Below are positions 8,575 through 16,623 of a stretch of DNA of 33,409 nucleotides, piece by piece (position 1 is the stretch's first letter; the number at the start of each line of letters is the position of its first letter). Location of the stretch: assembly GCA_937923945.1 (NCBI GenBank), contig CALDWC010000118.1:1-33409 (forward strand), written 5' to 3'. This DNA comes from an uncultured Treponema sp. Its GTDB lineage: Bacteria > Spirochaetota > Spirochaetia > Treponematales > Treponemataceae. The notes beneath the pieces were generated by a model. It saw nothing but the letters and a program-made list of their open reading frames with translations. It was not told where the DNA came from and ran no database searches. The translations under genes and the position numbers were made by a program.

Positions 8575-9699
8575 ATGCGTGCTACAAAAGCAATTATTCA
8601 TTTGGATAATTTGGAACATAATATTGTACAAGTGAAAAAATTATTACAGCCGGAAACGAAAATTTGTTTGCCGGTAAAAGCCGATGCGTACGGTCACGGC
8701 GCAATTCAAGTTTCCATTGCGGCAATTAAAGCGGGTGTCAGCGTTTTGGCGGTTGCATCCGTTCGTGAAGGAACCGAACTGCGGGATGCGGGAATTGTCG
8801 CTCCGATTATTTCACTCAGCTTGCCTACCTTGAGTGAAATTGATGAAATTTTAACCAATAATATTCACCCGCTCGTGATGGACAGCGAATTTATAAAAGC
8901 GCTCAATGAACGAGCGGGAAAACTCAACACCGTCGGCAAAGTGCATTTAAAAATTGATACCGGCATGAGCCGCATCGGCTGTACCCCGCATGAAGCGACC
9001 GAACTTGCACGGCTCATCGCCTCATGCGAGCATTTGCAACTTTGCGGTATTGCAACTCATTTTTCCGTTGCCGACTCCAAAAAAGCGGAAAATATTGCTT
9101 TTACGCAAAAACAAATACGCGTTTTTTCCGAGGCGGTACAAAGCATCCGAAACGCAGGCGTAAAAGCGGGACTCGTTCATGCGGCAAATTCGGGTGCGAT
9201 TATTCAATACCCGGAAAGCTATTTTGATATGGTGCGTCCGGGAATTATCGTGTACGGATATCCGCCTTCGGATGAACTTGCCGGTGCATTGGATTTAAAG
9301 CCGGTGATGAGTTTGATTACCCGCGTTGTACTGATTAAAAAGCTGGAAGCGGGAACGCCCGTTTCGTACGGATGCACCTGGCGCGCCGAAAAAGACACAT
9401 ACATCGGGACTTTGCCGATTGGTTATGCGGACGGTTTAACCCGCTCGCTTTCACACGGCTTAAAAGTGCGGATCGGGAAAACCTTTTATCCCATTGTCGG
9501 CACGATTTGTATGGATCAGTGTATGGTTGATTTAGGCAGCACTTTGAATGTAAAACGCTGGGACGAAGTGGAAATTTTCGGCACAAATACCGAAGAACAA
9601 TCCAACACAGCCGACACGCTTGCAAAAATCGGCGGAACCATTTCGTATGAAATTCTTGCAAACATAAACAAACGGGTTCCACGCGTGTATCTTTCGTAA
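8575..9699 (+). CDS. alr: alanine racemase
   Basis: A PLP enzyme interconverting L- and D-alanine, which supplies D-alanine for peptidoglycan. The 374-aa length is standard. The PLP-binding lysine is Lys35 in LPVKADAYGHG, and the second catalytic residue is Tyr265 in GTPVSYGCTWRAE. The motifs HLKIDTGMSRIG, HAANSGAI, MVRPGIIVYGYPP and ICMDQCMVDLG are all present, so the protein looks fully active. GGAG precedes the ATG by 7 nt. It follows the bitopic membrane protein gene by 49 nt and may be transcribed with it. Confidence 0.97.
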   Translation: MRATKAIIHLDNLEHNIVQVKKLLQPETKICLPVKADAYGHGAIQVSIAAIKAGVSVLAVASVREGTELRDAGIVAPIISLSLPTLSEIDEILTNNIHPLVMDSEFIKALNERAGKLNTVGKVHLKIDTGMSRIGCTPHEATELARLIASCEHLQLCGIATHFSVADSKKAENIAFTQKQIRVFSEAVQSIRNAGVKAGLVHAANSGAIIQYPESYFDMVRPGIIVYGYPPSDELAGALDLKPVMSLITRVVLIKKLEAGTPVSYGCTWRAEKDTYIGTLPIGYADGLTRSLSHGLKVRIGKTFYPIVGTICMDQCMVDLGSTLNVKRWDEVEIFGTNTEEQSNTADTLAKIGGTISYEILANINKRVPRVYLS

Positions 9700-9761
9700 T
9701 TCACAAAAAAACAAACACAAAAGAGGTCAGCGACTCGTGCGAATATACCGATAATACAGTT

Positions 9762-10409
9762 ATGAAAGGTGTAGACATTTTTGATACATTGGGTGCATAT
9801 AAAATTATTCCCGTAGTCGTTTTGGAAAAAATTGAAAGCGCTAAAAAATTGGGCGATATTCTGATGAAGCACAATCTCGCCTGTGCAGAAATAACTTTCC
9901 GAACGGAAGAAGCGGAAGACATCATCTCTTCATTGCATACAAATTTTCCGCAAATGCTCGTGGGTGCAGGTACGGTACTCTCAATTGAGCAAGCCAAACG
10001 AGCCGTCGGTGCAGGAGCGTCATTTTTAGTAAGCCCCGGTTTTGATAAAACGCTCGTTGAATATTGTTTGCAAAATGACTGTCCTATAATTCCGGGAGTC
10101 GCAACCGCAAGTGAAATCCAAACGGCATATTCGATGGGATTGCATGTCCTCAAATTTTTTCCGGCAACCTTACTCGGCGGAGTGGAAATGATAAAAGCGC
10201 TGTCCGCTCCTTTTAAAAAGGTCCGCTTTGTTCCAACCGGCGGCATCACCAAAGAAAACATTTCCGAATTTTTAAACTGCAAATCGGTTCTCGCATGCGG
10301 AGGAACGTGGCTCGTTAAAAAATCGCTTTTGGACAACGAACAGTTTGATACGATTGATGAATTGGTGCGTGAAGCGGTGATGCTTGCCAAAACAAGTACG
10401 CCGCAGTAA
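9762..10409 (+). CDS. eda: KDPG/KHG aldolase (2-keto-3-deoxy-6-phosphogluconate aldolase)
   Basis: A class I aldolase that splits 2-keto-3-deoxy-6-phosphogluconate into pyruvate and glyceraldehyde-3-phosphate. It can also act on 4-hydroxy-2-oxoglutarate. The 215-aa length is typical. The Schiff-base lysine is Lys131 in VLKFFPA, the general acid/base is Glu43 in CAEITFRT, and Arg47 contacts the phosphate. GAGTVLS and FVPTGGI are family motifs. The start has no close ribosome-binding site: an AGAGGT lies 36 nt upstream, too far. A GATAAT (9750-9755) is 6 nt before the ATG but lacks a good -35 box, so the initiation signal is unclear. There is no edd gene nearby. It is convergent with the HAD gene, with 8 nt between the stops and a short A/T palindrome (10410-10429) over both ends. 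Confidence 0.93.
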   Translation: MKGVDIFDTLGAYKIIPVVVLEKIESAKKLGDILMKHNLACAEITFRTEEAEDIISSLHTNFPQMLVGAGTVLSIEQAKRAVGAGASFLVSPGFDKTLVEYCLQNDCPIIPGVATASEIQTAYSMGLHVLKFFPATLLGGVEMIKALSAPFKKVRFVPTGGITKENISEFLNCKSVLACGGTWLVKKSLLDNEQFDTIDELVREAVMLAKTSTPQ

Positions 10410-10417
10410 AAACTTTT

Positions 10418-11173
10418 TTAAAAGAGTTTCGGTATTTCCCGAATACTTTCAACAAAATCGGTATCGTGCAGTTCGTAATTTTTGCCGATTAAAATATGTT
10501 TTGCCCCTGCAAGTTTTGCCATAACAATATCGCTTTCATAGGAGTCCCCAATCACCAACATGCGGTATGAAGGCGTTTTTTCTTTTTCGCTGATTAGCTC
10601 GATCATCGTAGTACTCGGCTTTCCGATAATAATATCGCATTCTCTTTTTGCGCACCACTCAATCGGCGCCGTCATTGCACCGCAACCCGGCATCAACCGT
10701 TTTCCTTCACCGGGGAAAACGCGATCTTTATTGCATGCAATAATTTTTTTCGCATGGAGCGCAACCTGTAATGCATCGGTTAATTTTTCATAGGTCATCG
10801 CAGGATTGTATCCGATTAAAAGATTTTCCGCATGTTCCGTTTGGTTGTACGAAACCCCCATATTATCAAACTCAGTCCGCAAATGCTCCGAACCGAAAAT
10901 ATACATATTATGTAAATTTTCCTGCTGCGCATACAAAGCAGCCAAATATCCTGACGTAATAACTTCGTCATACTTACAGTCAACACCGATTTTTAAAAGT
11001 TTTTCAAAAATTTGTTTTCTCGTCTTTGTTGAATTATTGGTGGTAAAATAAACTTTTTTTTCCCCATTACGAAAAAAACGAATGGTTTCATTGGCACCGT
11101 CAATCAATTGAGACCCGTAGTAAATCGTTCCATCCAAATCAAGTAGCACGATGTCAAAATCAGATAATTGCAT
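10418..11173 (-). CDS. HAD-superfamily IIA phosphatase, NagD-like
   Basis: A cytoplasmic phosphatase of the NagD/4-nitrophenylphosphatase group, probably acting on a sugar phosphate or nucleotide; the substrate is unknown. Motif I is DLDGT with nucleophile Asp12 and Asp14. Motif II is TTNNSTK, diagnostic of HAD-IIA. The cap domain follows, with NKDRVFPGEGKRLMPGCGAMTAPIEW, then IIGKPSTTM as motif III and IGDSYESDIVMAKLAGAKHILI as motif IV. The 251-aa length fits. The ATG has no ribosome-binding site, and the -10 box TAGAAT is 6 nt upstream, so the mRNA is predicted to be leaderless. Confidence 0.9.
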   Translation of the reverse strand: MQLSDFDIVLLDLDGTIYYGSQLIDGANETIRFFRNGEKKVYFTTNNSTKTRKQIFEKLLKIGVDCKYDEVITSGYLAALYAQQENLHNMYIFGSEHLRTEFDNMGVSYNQTEHAENLLIGYNPAMTYEKLTDALQVALHAKKIIACNKDRVFPGEGKRLMPGCGAMTAPIEWCAKRECDIIIGKPSTTMIELISEKEKTPSYRMLVIGDSYESDIVMAKLAGAKHILIGKNYELHDTDFVESIREIPKLF

Positions 11174-11179
11174 GTGTTT

Positions 11180-11208
11180 ATTCTAGCATATTTTTATCTC
11201 CTGTTCAA
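11180..11208 (-). promoter_or_regulatory. predicted leaderless promoter of the HAD phosphatase gene
   Basis: On the minus strand: -35 TTGAAC (11203-11208), a 17-bp spacer and -10 TAGAAT (11180-11185), then 6 nt to the ATG at 11173. An AGGAGA lies inside the spacer, upstream of the predicted transcription start, so it cannot serve as a ribosome-binding site for this transcript. Confidence 0.5.
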
Positions 11209-11270
11209 CGGATAGAATAGGTGTGTAATTAAGCATTCCGTTTTTGCTCAGCCGTAATGCAAAAAACGCC

Positions 11271-11299
11271 TTGAATACTTTAGTTCAATCGGATATAAT
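11271..11299 (+). promoter_or_regulatory. predicted sigma70-type promoter of the rhodanese-like lipoprotein gene
   Basis: TTGAAT (11271-11276), a 17-bp spacer and a perfect TATAAT (11294-11299). The expected start is near 11306, just before the ribosome-binding site AAGGA (11308-11312) and the ATG at 11322. Confidence 0.65.
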
Positions 11300-11321
11300 T
11301 ACTATGCAAGGATATGTTTGA

Positions 11322-12065
11322 ATGAACAGCAGGAAAAAAATTCTTTTAATACTAATATCATTTTTGCTTTTTGTTTCGTGTAATAATGAAGTCGTTGTTG
11401 TCTATGATATTTCAAAAGAACGATTCCAACGCGAGGTTGCAGCGTATGATGCAAAATATGAAAAATACCTTATTATTGATACCCGCACGGAAGCAGAATA
11501 TCGCAATGGGCATATTGTGGATGCATTAAATTATAGTTTAACAGACCTCAACACGCGATTTTATGAAATTGAAGATCTAAAAAATATACGTACCTATGTC
11601 TATGGAAACACCGCTGATGAAAGTTTCGCCGTTGCAAAATATTTGGGACAACATGGATATAAAACGATACTTAATTGCGCCGGCGTCGACGAAGCGGAAT
11701 ACGAATTCGTTATGTATCATCCGGTGCGATTACCCCACGGTTTTGAAATGGCGAAAAAATTCTCGTACCGGCTTTTCGACTATCGAACGAAAATTATTCA
11801 CGATCAATATACCATCCCCAATGCAAACTTTTTAGCGTATCCCAATATCGAAGATCTATTGGACGCCGTTGCTTATGCAACCGGCTATGTAGTTTTTTCA
11901 ACGAATGTGAAGCATGCAAAGGAGTGTGCCGCAAAATTAGTAGATTACGGTTTTCGCAATGTGTATTATTGTATCGATAACATTTTGGACTATCCTAAGT
12001 ATTTTGAATATACGGAACGGCAACTCGAGGTCGATGAAACCTCAAACGAAACACCGGCACCATAG
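11322..12065 (+). CDS. lipoprotein with rhodanese-like domains lacking the catalytic cysteine
   Basis: A 247-aa protein with a lipoprotein signal (KKILLILISFLLFVSC, Cys20). Residues 47-120 match the rhodanese fold: YLIIDTRTEAEYRNGHIVDALNYSL carries the conserved Asp53 and Arg55 and the GHI turn. The active-site loop should follow the strand RTYVY, where active rhodaneses have Cys-x-x-x-x-Arg. Here it reads YGNTADESFAVAKYLGQHGY, with no cysteine and a Ser/Asp-rich loop. A second, weaker half (about 150-235) ends in VVFSTNVKHAKECAAKLVDYGFRNVYY, which has the spacing of the same strand-loop-helix-GF-x-NV unit. It is probably a tandem, inactive, surface or periplasmic rhodanese used for binding. 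The ribosome-binding site and promoter are clear. The function is unknown. Confidence 0.8.
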   Translation: MNSRKKILLILISFLLFVSCNNEVVVVYDISKERFQREVAAYDAKYEKYLIIDTRTEAEYRNGHIVDALNYSLTDLNTRFYEIEDLKNIRTYVYGNTADESFAVAKYLGQHGYKTILNCAGVDEAEYEFVMYHPVRLPHGFEMAKKFSYRLFDYRTKIIHDQYTIPNANFLAYPNIEDLLDAVAYATGYVVFSTNVKHAKECAAKLVDYGFRNVYYCIDNILDYPKYFEYTERQLEVDETSNETPAP

Positions 12066-12076
12066 AAAAACAACAG

Positions 12077-12097
12077 AAAAAGCATTCTTTGCTTTTT
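12077..12097 (+). terminator. terminator-like hairpin after the rhodanese-like gene
   Basis: AAAAAGCA (12077-12084) and TGCTTTTT (12090-12097) around a TTCTT loop, 12 nt after the stop. The 3' arm supplies the T run. The stem is AT-rich and therefore modest. Confidence 0.45.
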
Positions 12098-12120
12098 ACA
12101 CTTTACAAAAAATACTTTCA

Positions 12121-12152
12121 TATAAAAAAGCGGCGGAAAACTTCCGCCGCTT
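12121..12152 (-). terminator. intrinsic terminator of the rpl-rpo operon, after rpoC
   Basis: An 11-bp stem (12128-12138 with 12142-12152; core GCGGCGGAA) and a 3-nt loop, followed on the minus strand by TTTTTTAT. It lies 13 nt after the rpoC stop. This is a strong rho-independent terminator. Confidence 0.9.
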
Positions 12153-12164
12153 CATCATTACCTG

Positions 12165-15100
12165 CTATTCAACGTACAAATCATCATCGTCGTCGGTTTG
12201 TGCATCCCGTTCGGCTTGCTGCGCTAAAAACTCTTCCTCACGGCGCTTCGCGATAATCTCCTGCACTTGCTCGTCAAGGTCAACATCATTTTTGTCGAAA
12301 AGTTTAACCCCGTGATACCGTCTCATACCCGTACCGGCAGGAATTAAATGCCCGATAATAACGTTTTCTTTCAAGCCGTGCAAACTATCTCGCGCGCCCG
12401 CAATTGCCGCGTTTGTTAAAACTTTCGTCGTTTCCTGAAACGAAGCGGCGGAAATAAACGAATCCGTATTCAAAGCGGCTTTCGTAATTCCCTGGAAAAG
12501 CGGCTTTCCAACTGCCGGATGACCGCCTTCTCGGCTCACCCGCTCATTTTCCGAGTGAAATGTATATTTATCAACCTGCTGACCGAAAATAAACTTGGTA
12601 TCACCGACCGAAATGACTTCAATCTTGCGAAGCATCTGTCGGATAATAATACCGATATGCTTGTCGTTGATAGTAACGCCCTGCTCTTGATACACCGCTT
12701 TAATTTCTTTCATCAAATATTCCTGCAAAGCATTTTCACCGAGGATTTCGAGAATATCATGCGGATCGTAACTTCCGTCACACAACGGTTCTCCCGCTTT
12801 TACTACGTCCCCGTCACGTACCAAAAGACGTGCATTAATCGGCACCAAATGTTTAAACTCTTTTCCGTAAATATCCCGCACAATAATCGTTCGCTTGCTT
12901 TTTAGTAAGCCTTTTTTAATCGTAACGGCACCGGAAATCTTTGACAAAACACTCGGTTTTGCCGGACGCCTCGCTTCCAAAAGGTCTGAAACGCGCGTTA
13001 AGCCACCGGTAATATCGCTCGTTTTTGCCGCACTTTTCGGAATCTTTGCAATCATATCGCCAGCTTTGATGTGTTGCCCGTCTTCAACCAGAAGAAGCGC
13101 ACCGCTCGGCAAAAAGTACGAGTCGTCTGAAATCGGATTCCCCGATTCATCGGAAATATACACGCGCGGCTGGCGTTTTTCGAGTTGTAAATCACTGATT
13201 CGCTTTTCAACAACACCCGTTTCCTCATCGATATCTTCAACGAGTGTCGACCCTGCAATAATATCGTCAAAGCGGACATAGCCTTCCTGTTCGGACAAAA
13301 TCGGATCGGCAAACGGGTCAAAGCTCGCAACCGGCTGTCCCGCTGGCACGTACTCATTCAATTTCAGCGTTACCGTCGAGCCTTCCTTGATTTCGCAACT
13401 ATGGTTCGGAGTAATCAGCATGAGCTTAGTATCTTTGAGCATCGCAAATGCGTTGACGGTACTTTTCACCACCGTGTCGTCCGCTTTTTTTATCACTTCC
13501 GTCCCGTTAATCACCGGCGCGTTTTCATCCACCAAAACCTTATCGCCTTTTTCAACGGTGAACTCTTTTAACACTTTTGTAAAGGTTAGTTCGCCCTTTC
13601 GTGTAAAAAGCAAGTTACCGTTTTCCAACACGGTATTGCGTCCGGTAAGCTTCGTCGGAATAATCGCATAATTATCAAAAATGAGTTGATGCTCTTCGGC
13701 ACTCTTTGAAGCGGTTCCTCCAACGTGGAAGGTACGCATAGTCAACTGGGTACCCGGTTGTCCGATGGATTGCGCCGCAATAATACCGACCGTTTCACCG
13801 ATTTGCACAATGCGGTTCCGCGCCAAGTCGCGTCCGTAGCATTTGACACATACACCGTGCTGCGACTCGCAGGTCAACACCGTTCGAATTTTCACCTTTT
13901 CGATACCGGCTTCTTCTATTTGTTTTGCAATTTCATCGGTAATATATTCGTTTACATCAATAATCAACTCGTGCGTAATCGGGTGCAACACACGCTCCAG
14001 CGTATACTTACCACAAATTCGTTCCGCAAGAGATTCTACAATTTCATCACCGTTTTTAATCGCTTCATATTCAATACCATTAATGGTGCCGCAATCATCT
14101 TCGGTAACCACGACATCCTGCGCAATATCGACGAGTCGGCGGGTTAAGTATCCCGCTTCAGCGGTTTTCAATGCCGTGTCGGTCAATCCTTTTCGCGCCC
14201 CGTTCGCCGACAAGAAAAATTCGATAACGGTTAAGCCTTCTTTAAAGTTCGAACGAATCGGCAACTCAATAATTTCACCGTTCGGCTTCGCCATAAGACC
14301 ACGCATTCCGGCAAGCTGACTGATCTGCGTACGGTTACCGCGCGCCCCGGAAATGGACATCATATAAATGTTATTAAAGCCGTCGCGGTCTGCTTCCAAG
14401 CTCTTAATAACTTCGTTCGTCAGCTCATCGTTGGTTTTTGACCACACTTCAACAACACGATTATAACGCTCATCCTGCGTAATATGTCCACTTCGGTGCT
14501 GATTGTAGATGGACAAAATTTCTTTGTTAGCTTCTTCCAACAGCGTCGCCTTTGCAGGCGGCACAATAATATCGTCCATACTGATCGTTGATCCGAAGAA
14601 CGTCGCATAGTAAAATCCCGTGTCCTTGAGAATATCCAGTAAACGAACCGTCATCCATGAGCCGTGCTTTTTGAAGCATTTTTCAATCAAGCGGCGGATC
14701 GCTTTATCATCCAGCGTTTCGTTTACAAAGTCAATTTCTTTCGGCAATAAATCGTTAAAAGCAATCCGCCCTGCCGTTGTACGGATATATTCATCATTCA
14801 GCTTAAAATCAATTTGCTCCTGCCAATCAAGGGATCCCTTATCCGCCGCAAGCAGAACCTCATTTGTGCTAAAGAACCGTTTTACCGGCTCTCCGTCTTT
14901 GAGCACGTGCGGCTTTGTCAGCGTATATAAACCTAAAACCATATCCTTGGTCGGATATGCAATTGTCTTTCCGTTTGCAGGGTCAAGCAAGTTCCGTGCG
15001 GAAAGCATTAAATTCCAGCATTCCATTTTTGCCGCATTCGTGAGCGGTACGTGAACCGGCATTTGGTCGCCGTCAAAGTCCGCATTAAATGCTTTACACA

Positions 15101-16424
15101 CGAGCGGATGCAGTTTAATCGCTTTTCCCTCAACCAACACCGGCTCAAATGCTTGAATACCCAGACGGTGTAGCGTCGGTGCCCGGTTCAACAATACCGG
15201 ATGCTCACTGACAACCTCGTCCAAAAGGGCATATACTTCGGGAGCTTCCTGTTCTACAAGAATTTTTGCTTTTTTAATGTTGGTAACCACTTCTTTTTGG
15301 ACTAACTTCCGCATAATAAAGGGCTTAAACAGCTCCAGCGCCATTTTCGTGGGCAACCCGCACTGCCACAGTTTTAACTGCGGTCCGACAACAATAACCG
15401 AACGCCCCGAATAATCGACGCGTTTTCCCAACAAATTTTGGCGGAACCGTCCCTGCTTACCTTTTAACATATCCGAAATGGATTTCAGCGGGCGGTTTGC
15501 CGAGCCCTTACTGCTTCGCGTTCGTTTTGAGTTATCAAAGAGAGCATCAACCGCTTCCTGCAGCATTCGTTTTTCGTTTCGGATAATAATATCCGGAACC
15601 TTCATATCCAAAAGTTTTTTTAATCGTCCGTTTCGGTGAATAACCCGGCGGTACAAGTCGTTCAAATCACTCGTTGCAAAACGTCCCCCGTCAAGCTGCA
15701 CCATCGGGCGTAAATCCGGCGGAATCACCGGAATAACCGTTAAAATCATCCATTCGGGTTTGTTGCCCGATTCCAAAAAGTTTTCGATTATTTCAATGCG
15801 GCGTAAAAATCGTTTATCGTTTTTTTTGCCTTTTTCGACCATTTCCGCGCGCAATTCCGCAATCATCGCATCGAGATCGAGGTTCCGCAGCAGTTTTTGG
15901 ATAGCTTCCGCCCCCATTTCCGCGGTAAAAGAATCCCCATATCGCTGGCGTGCTTCCGCATATTCTTCTTCAGTTAAAAGCTGCTTTACTTTTAAATCAG
16001 TATCTCCGGGTTCCACAACGATATAGCGTTCATAGTACAAAACCGAGCGAAGCGAGTTAACCGGTATATCCAGCAATAAGCCCATGCGACTCGGTACCGA
16101 GCGGTAGTACCAAATATGCGACATCGGAGCGGCAAGCTCAATATGCCCCATGCGTTCACGGCGTACACGGAAGTGCGTTACTTCAACACCGCAGCGGTCG
16201 CAGACTACGCCCTTGTACCGTATGGATTTGAATTTTCCGCAATAGCATTCCCACTCTTTCGTGGTGCCGAAAATTCGTTCACAAAAAAGCCCATCCCGCT
16301 CGGGGCGCAACGTTCTATAGTTTATTGTTTCAGCTCGCGTTACTTCACCGTATGACCACGCTCGGATGGTTTCAGGTGACGCAAGTTTAATTTGTAAGCT
16401 GCCAAAATCTTTCATTTCACGCAT
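12165..16424 (-). CDS. rpoC: DNA-directed RNA polymerase subunit beta'
   Basis: The largest catalytic subunit of RNA polymerase, 1419 aa. The N-terminal zinc ribbon uses Cys60, Cys62, Cys75 and Cys78 (CYCGKF, CDRCGVE). The Mg-binding motif is NADFDGDQMPVHVPL; the usual Ala after Met is Pro here. The second zinc site is CESQHGVCVKCYGRDLA. The bridge-helix/trigger-loop region includes SGARGNRTQISQLAGMRGLMAKP and IAAQSIGQPGTQLTMRTFHVGG. The C-terminal tail is acidic (QTDDDDDLYVE). The start has GGGAG upstream. It is separated from rpoB by 199 nt, unusually long for an rpoBC pair, most of it a repeat element. The operon terminator follows directly. Confidence 0.98.
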   Translation of the reverse strand: MREMKDFGSLQIKLASPETIRAWSYGEVTRAETINYRTLRPERDGLFCERIFGTTKEWECYCGKFKSIRYKGVVCDRCGVEVTHFRVRRERMGHIELAAPMSHIWYYRSVPSRMGLLLDIPVNSLRSVLYYERYIVVEPGDTDLKVKQLLTEEEYAEARQRYGDSFTAEMGAEAIQKLLRNLDLDAMIAELRAEMVEKGKKNDKRFLRRIEIIENFLESGNKPEWMILTVIPVIPPDLRPMVQLDGGRFATSDLNDLYRRVIHRNGRLKKLLDMKVPDIIIRNEKRMLQEAVDALFDNSKRTRSSKGSANRPLKSISDMLKGKQGRFRQNLLGKRVDYSGRSVIVVGPQLKLWQCGLPTKMALELFKPFIMRKLVQKEVVTNIKKAKILVEQEAPEVYALLDEVVSEHPVLLNRAPTLHRLGIQAFEPVLVEGKAIKLHPLVCKAFNADFDGDQMPVHVPLTNAAKMECWNLMLSARNLLDPANGKTIAYPTKDMVLGLYTLTKPHVLKDGEPVKRFFSTNEVLLAADKGSLDWQEQIDFKLNDEYIRTTAGRIAFNDLLPKEIDFVNETLDDKAIRRLIEKCFKKHGSWMTVRLLDILKDTGFYYATFFGSTISMDDIIVPPAKATLLEEANKEILSIYNQHRSGHITQDERYNRVVEVWSKTNDELTNEVIKSLEADRDGFNNIYMMSISGARGNRTQISQLAGMRGLMAKPNGEIIELPIRSNFKEGLTVIEFFLSANGARKGLTDTALKTAEAGYLTRRLVDIAQDVVVTEDDCGTINGIEYEAIKNGDEIVESLAERICGKYTLERVLHPITHELIIDVNEYITDEIAKQIEEAGIEKVKIRTVLTCESQHGVCVKCYGRDLARNRIVQIGETVGIIAAQSIGQPGTQLTMRTFHVGGTASKSAEEHQLIFDNYAIIPTKLTGRNTVLENGNLLFTRKGELTFTKVLKEFTVEKGDKVLVDENAPVINGTEVIKKADDTVVKSTVNAFAMLKDTKLMLITPNHSCEIKEGSTVTLKLNEYVPAGQPVASFDPFADPILSEQEGYVRFDDIIAGSTLVEDIDEETGVVEKRISDLQLEKRQPRVYISDESGNPISDDSYFLPSGALLLVEDGQHIKAGDMIAKIPKSAAKTSDITGGLTRVSDLLEARRPAKPSVLSKISGAVTIKKGLLKSKRTIIVRDIYGKEFKHLVPINARLLVRDGDVVKAGEPLCDGSYDPHDILEILGENALQEYLMKEIKAVYQEQGVTINDKHIGIIIRQMLRKIEVISVGDTKFIFGQQVDKYTFHSENERVSREGGHPAVGKPLFQGITKAALNTDSFISAASFQETTKVLTNAAIAGARDSLHGLKENVIIGHLIPAGTGMRRYHGVKLFDKNDVDLDEQVQEIIAKRREEEFLAQQAERDAQTDDDDDLYVE

Positions 16425-16508
16425 ATTTTTTCTCCCTGAGGAGACACTGATTCATTCGATCAAGAATTAAGGTTGTCTTTCAAATACTGCTGTTTTTAAA
16501 AGGTTACC

Positions 16509-16623
16509 TTTCAGTGCCAACCTTTAAAATCTGTTGTTTCGCAAATGTTCCTTACCATGCTGAACATTGAGAAACAATGAGGAAACGCTACTAAACGGCG
16601 CCAAGCCTTTCATCAGCGTTCAC
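16509..16623 (-). repeat. double-hairpin repeat element, copy A (between rpoB and rpoC)
   Basis: A sequence of about 115 nt between rpoB and rpoC, ending at the base next to the rpoB stop. Read on the minus strand it has two stems. The first is AACGCTG...AGCGTT, which encloses GGC...GCC. The second is TTGTTTC...GAAACAA, which encloses AATGTTC...GAACATT. It closely matches copy C (28801-28918) and more distantly copy B (27224-27367). It is transcribed within the rpoBC mRNA. Confidence 0.85.

Noticed and set aside
9701..10390. 229-codon open frame antisense to eda
   Set aside because: The sense frame is a clear KDPG aldolase with catalytic residues. The antisense frame has no recognisable motif and is a codon-bias shadow.
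10410..10429. AT-only palindrome between eda and the HAD gene as a terminator
   Set aside because: The arms are A/T runs with no loop and a single C-G pair, too weak to call on its own.
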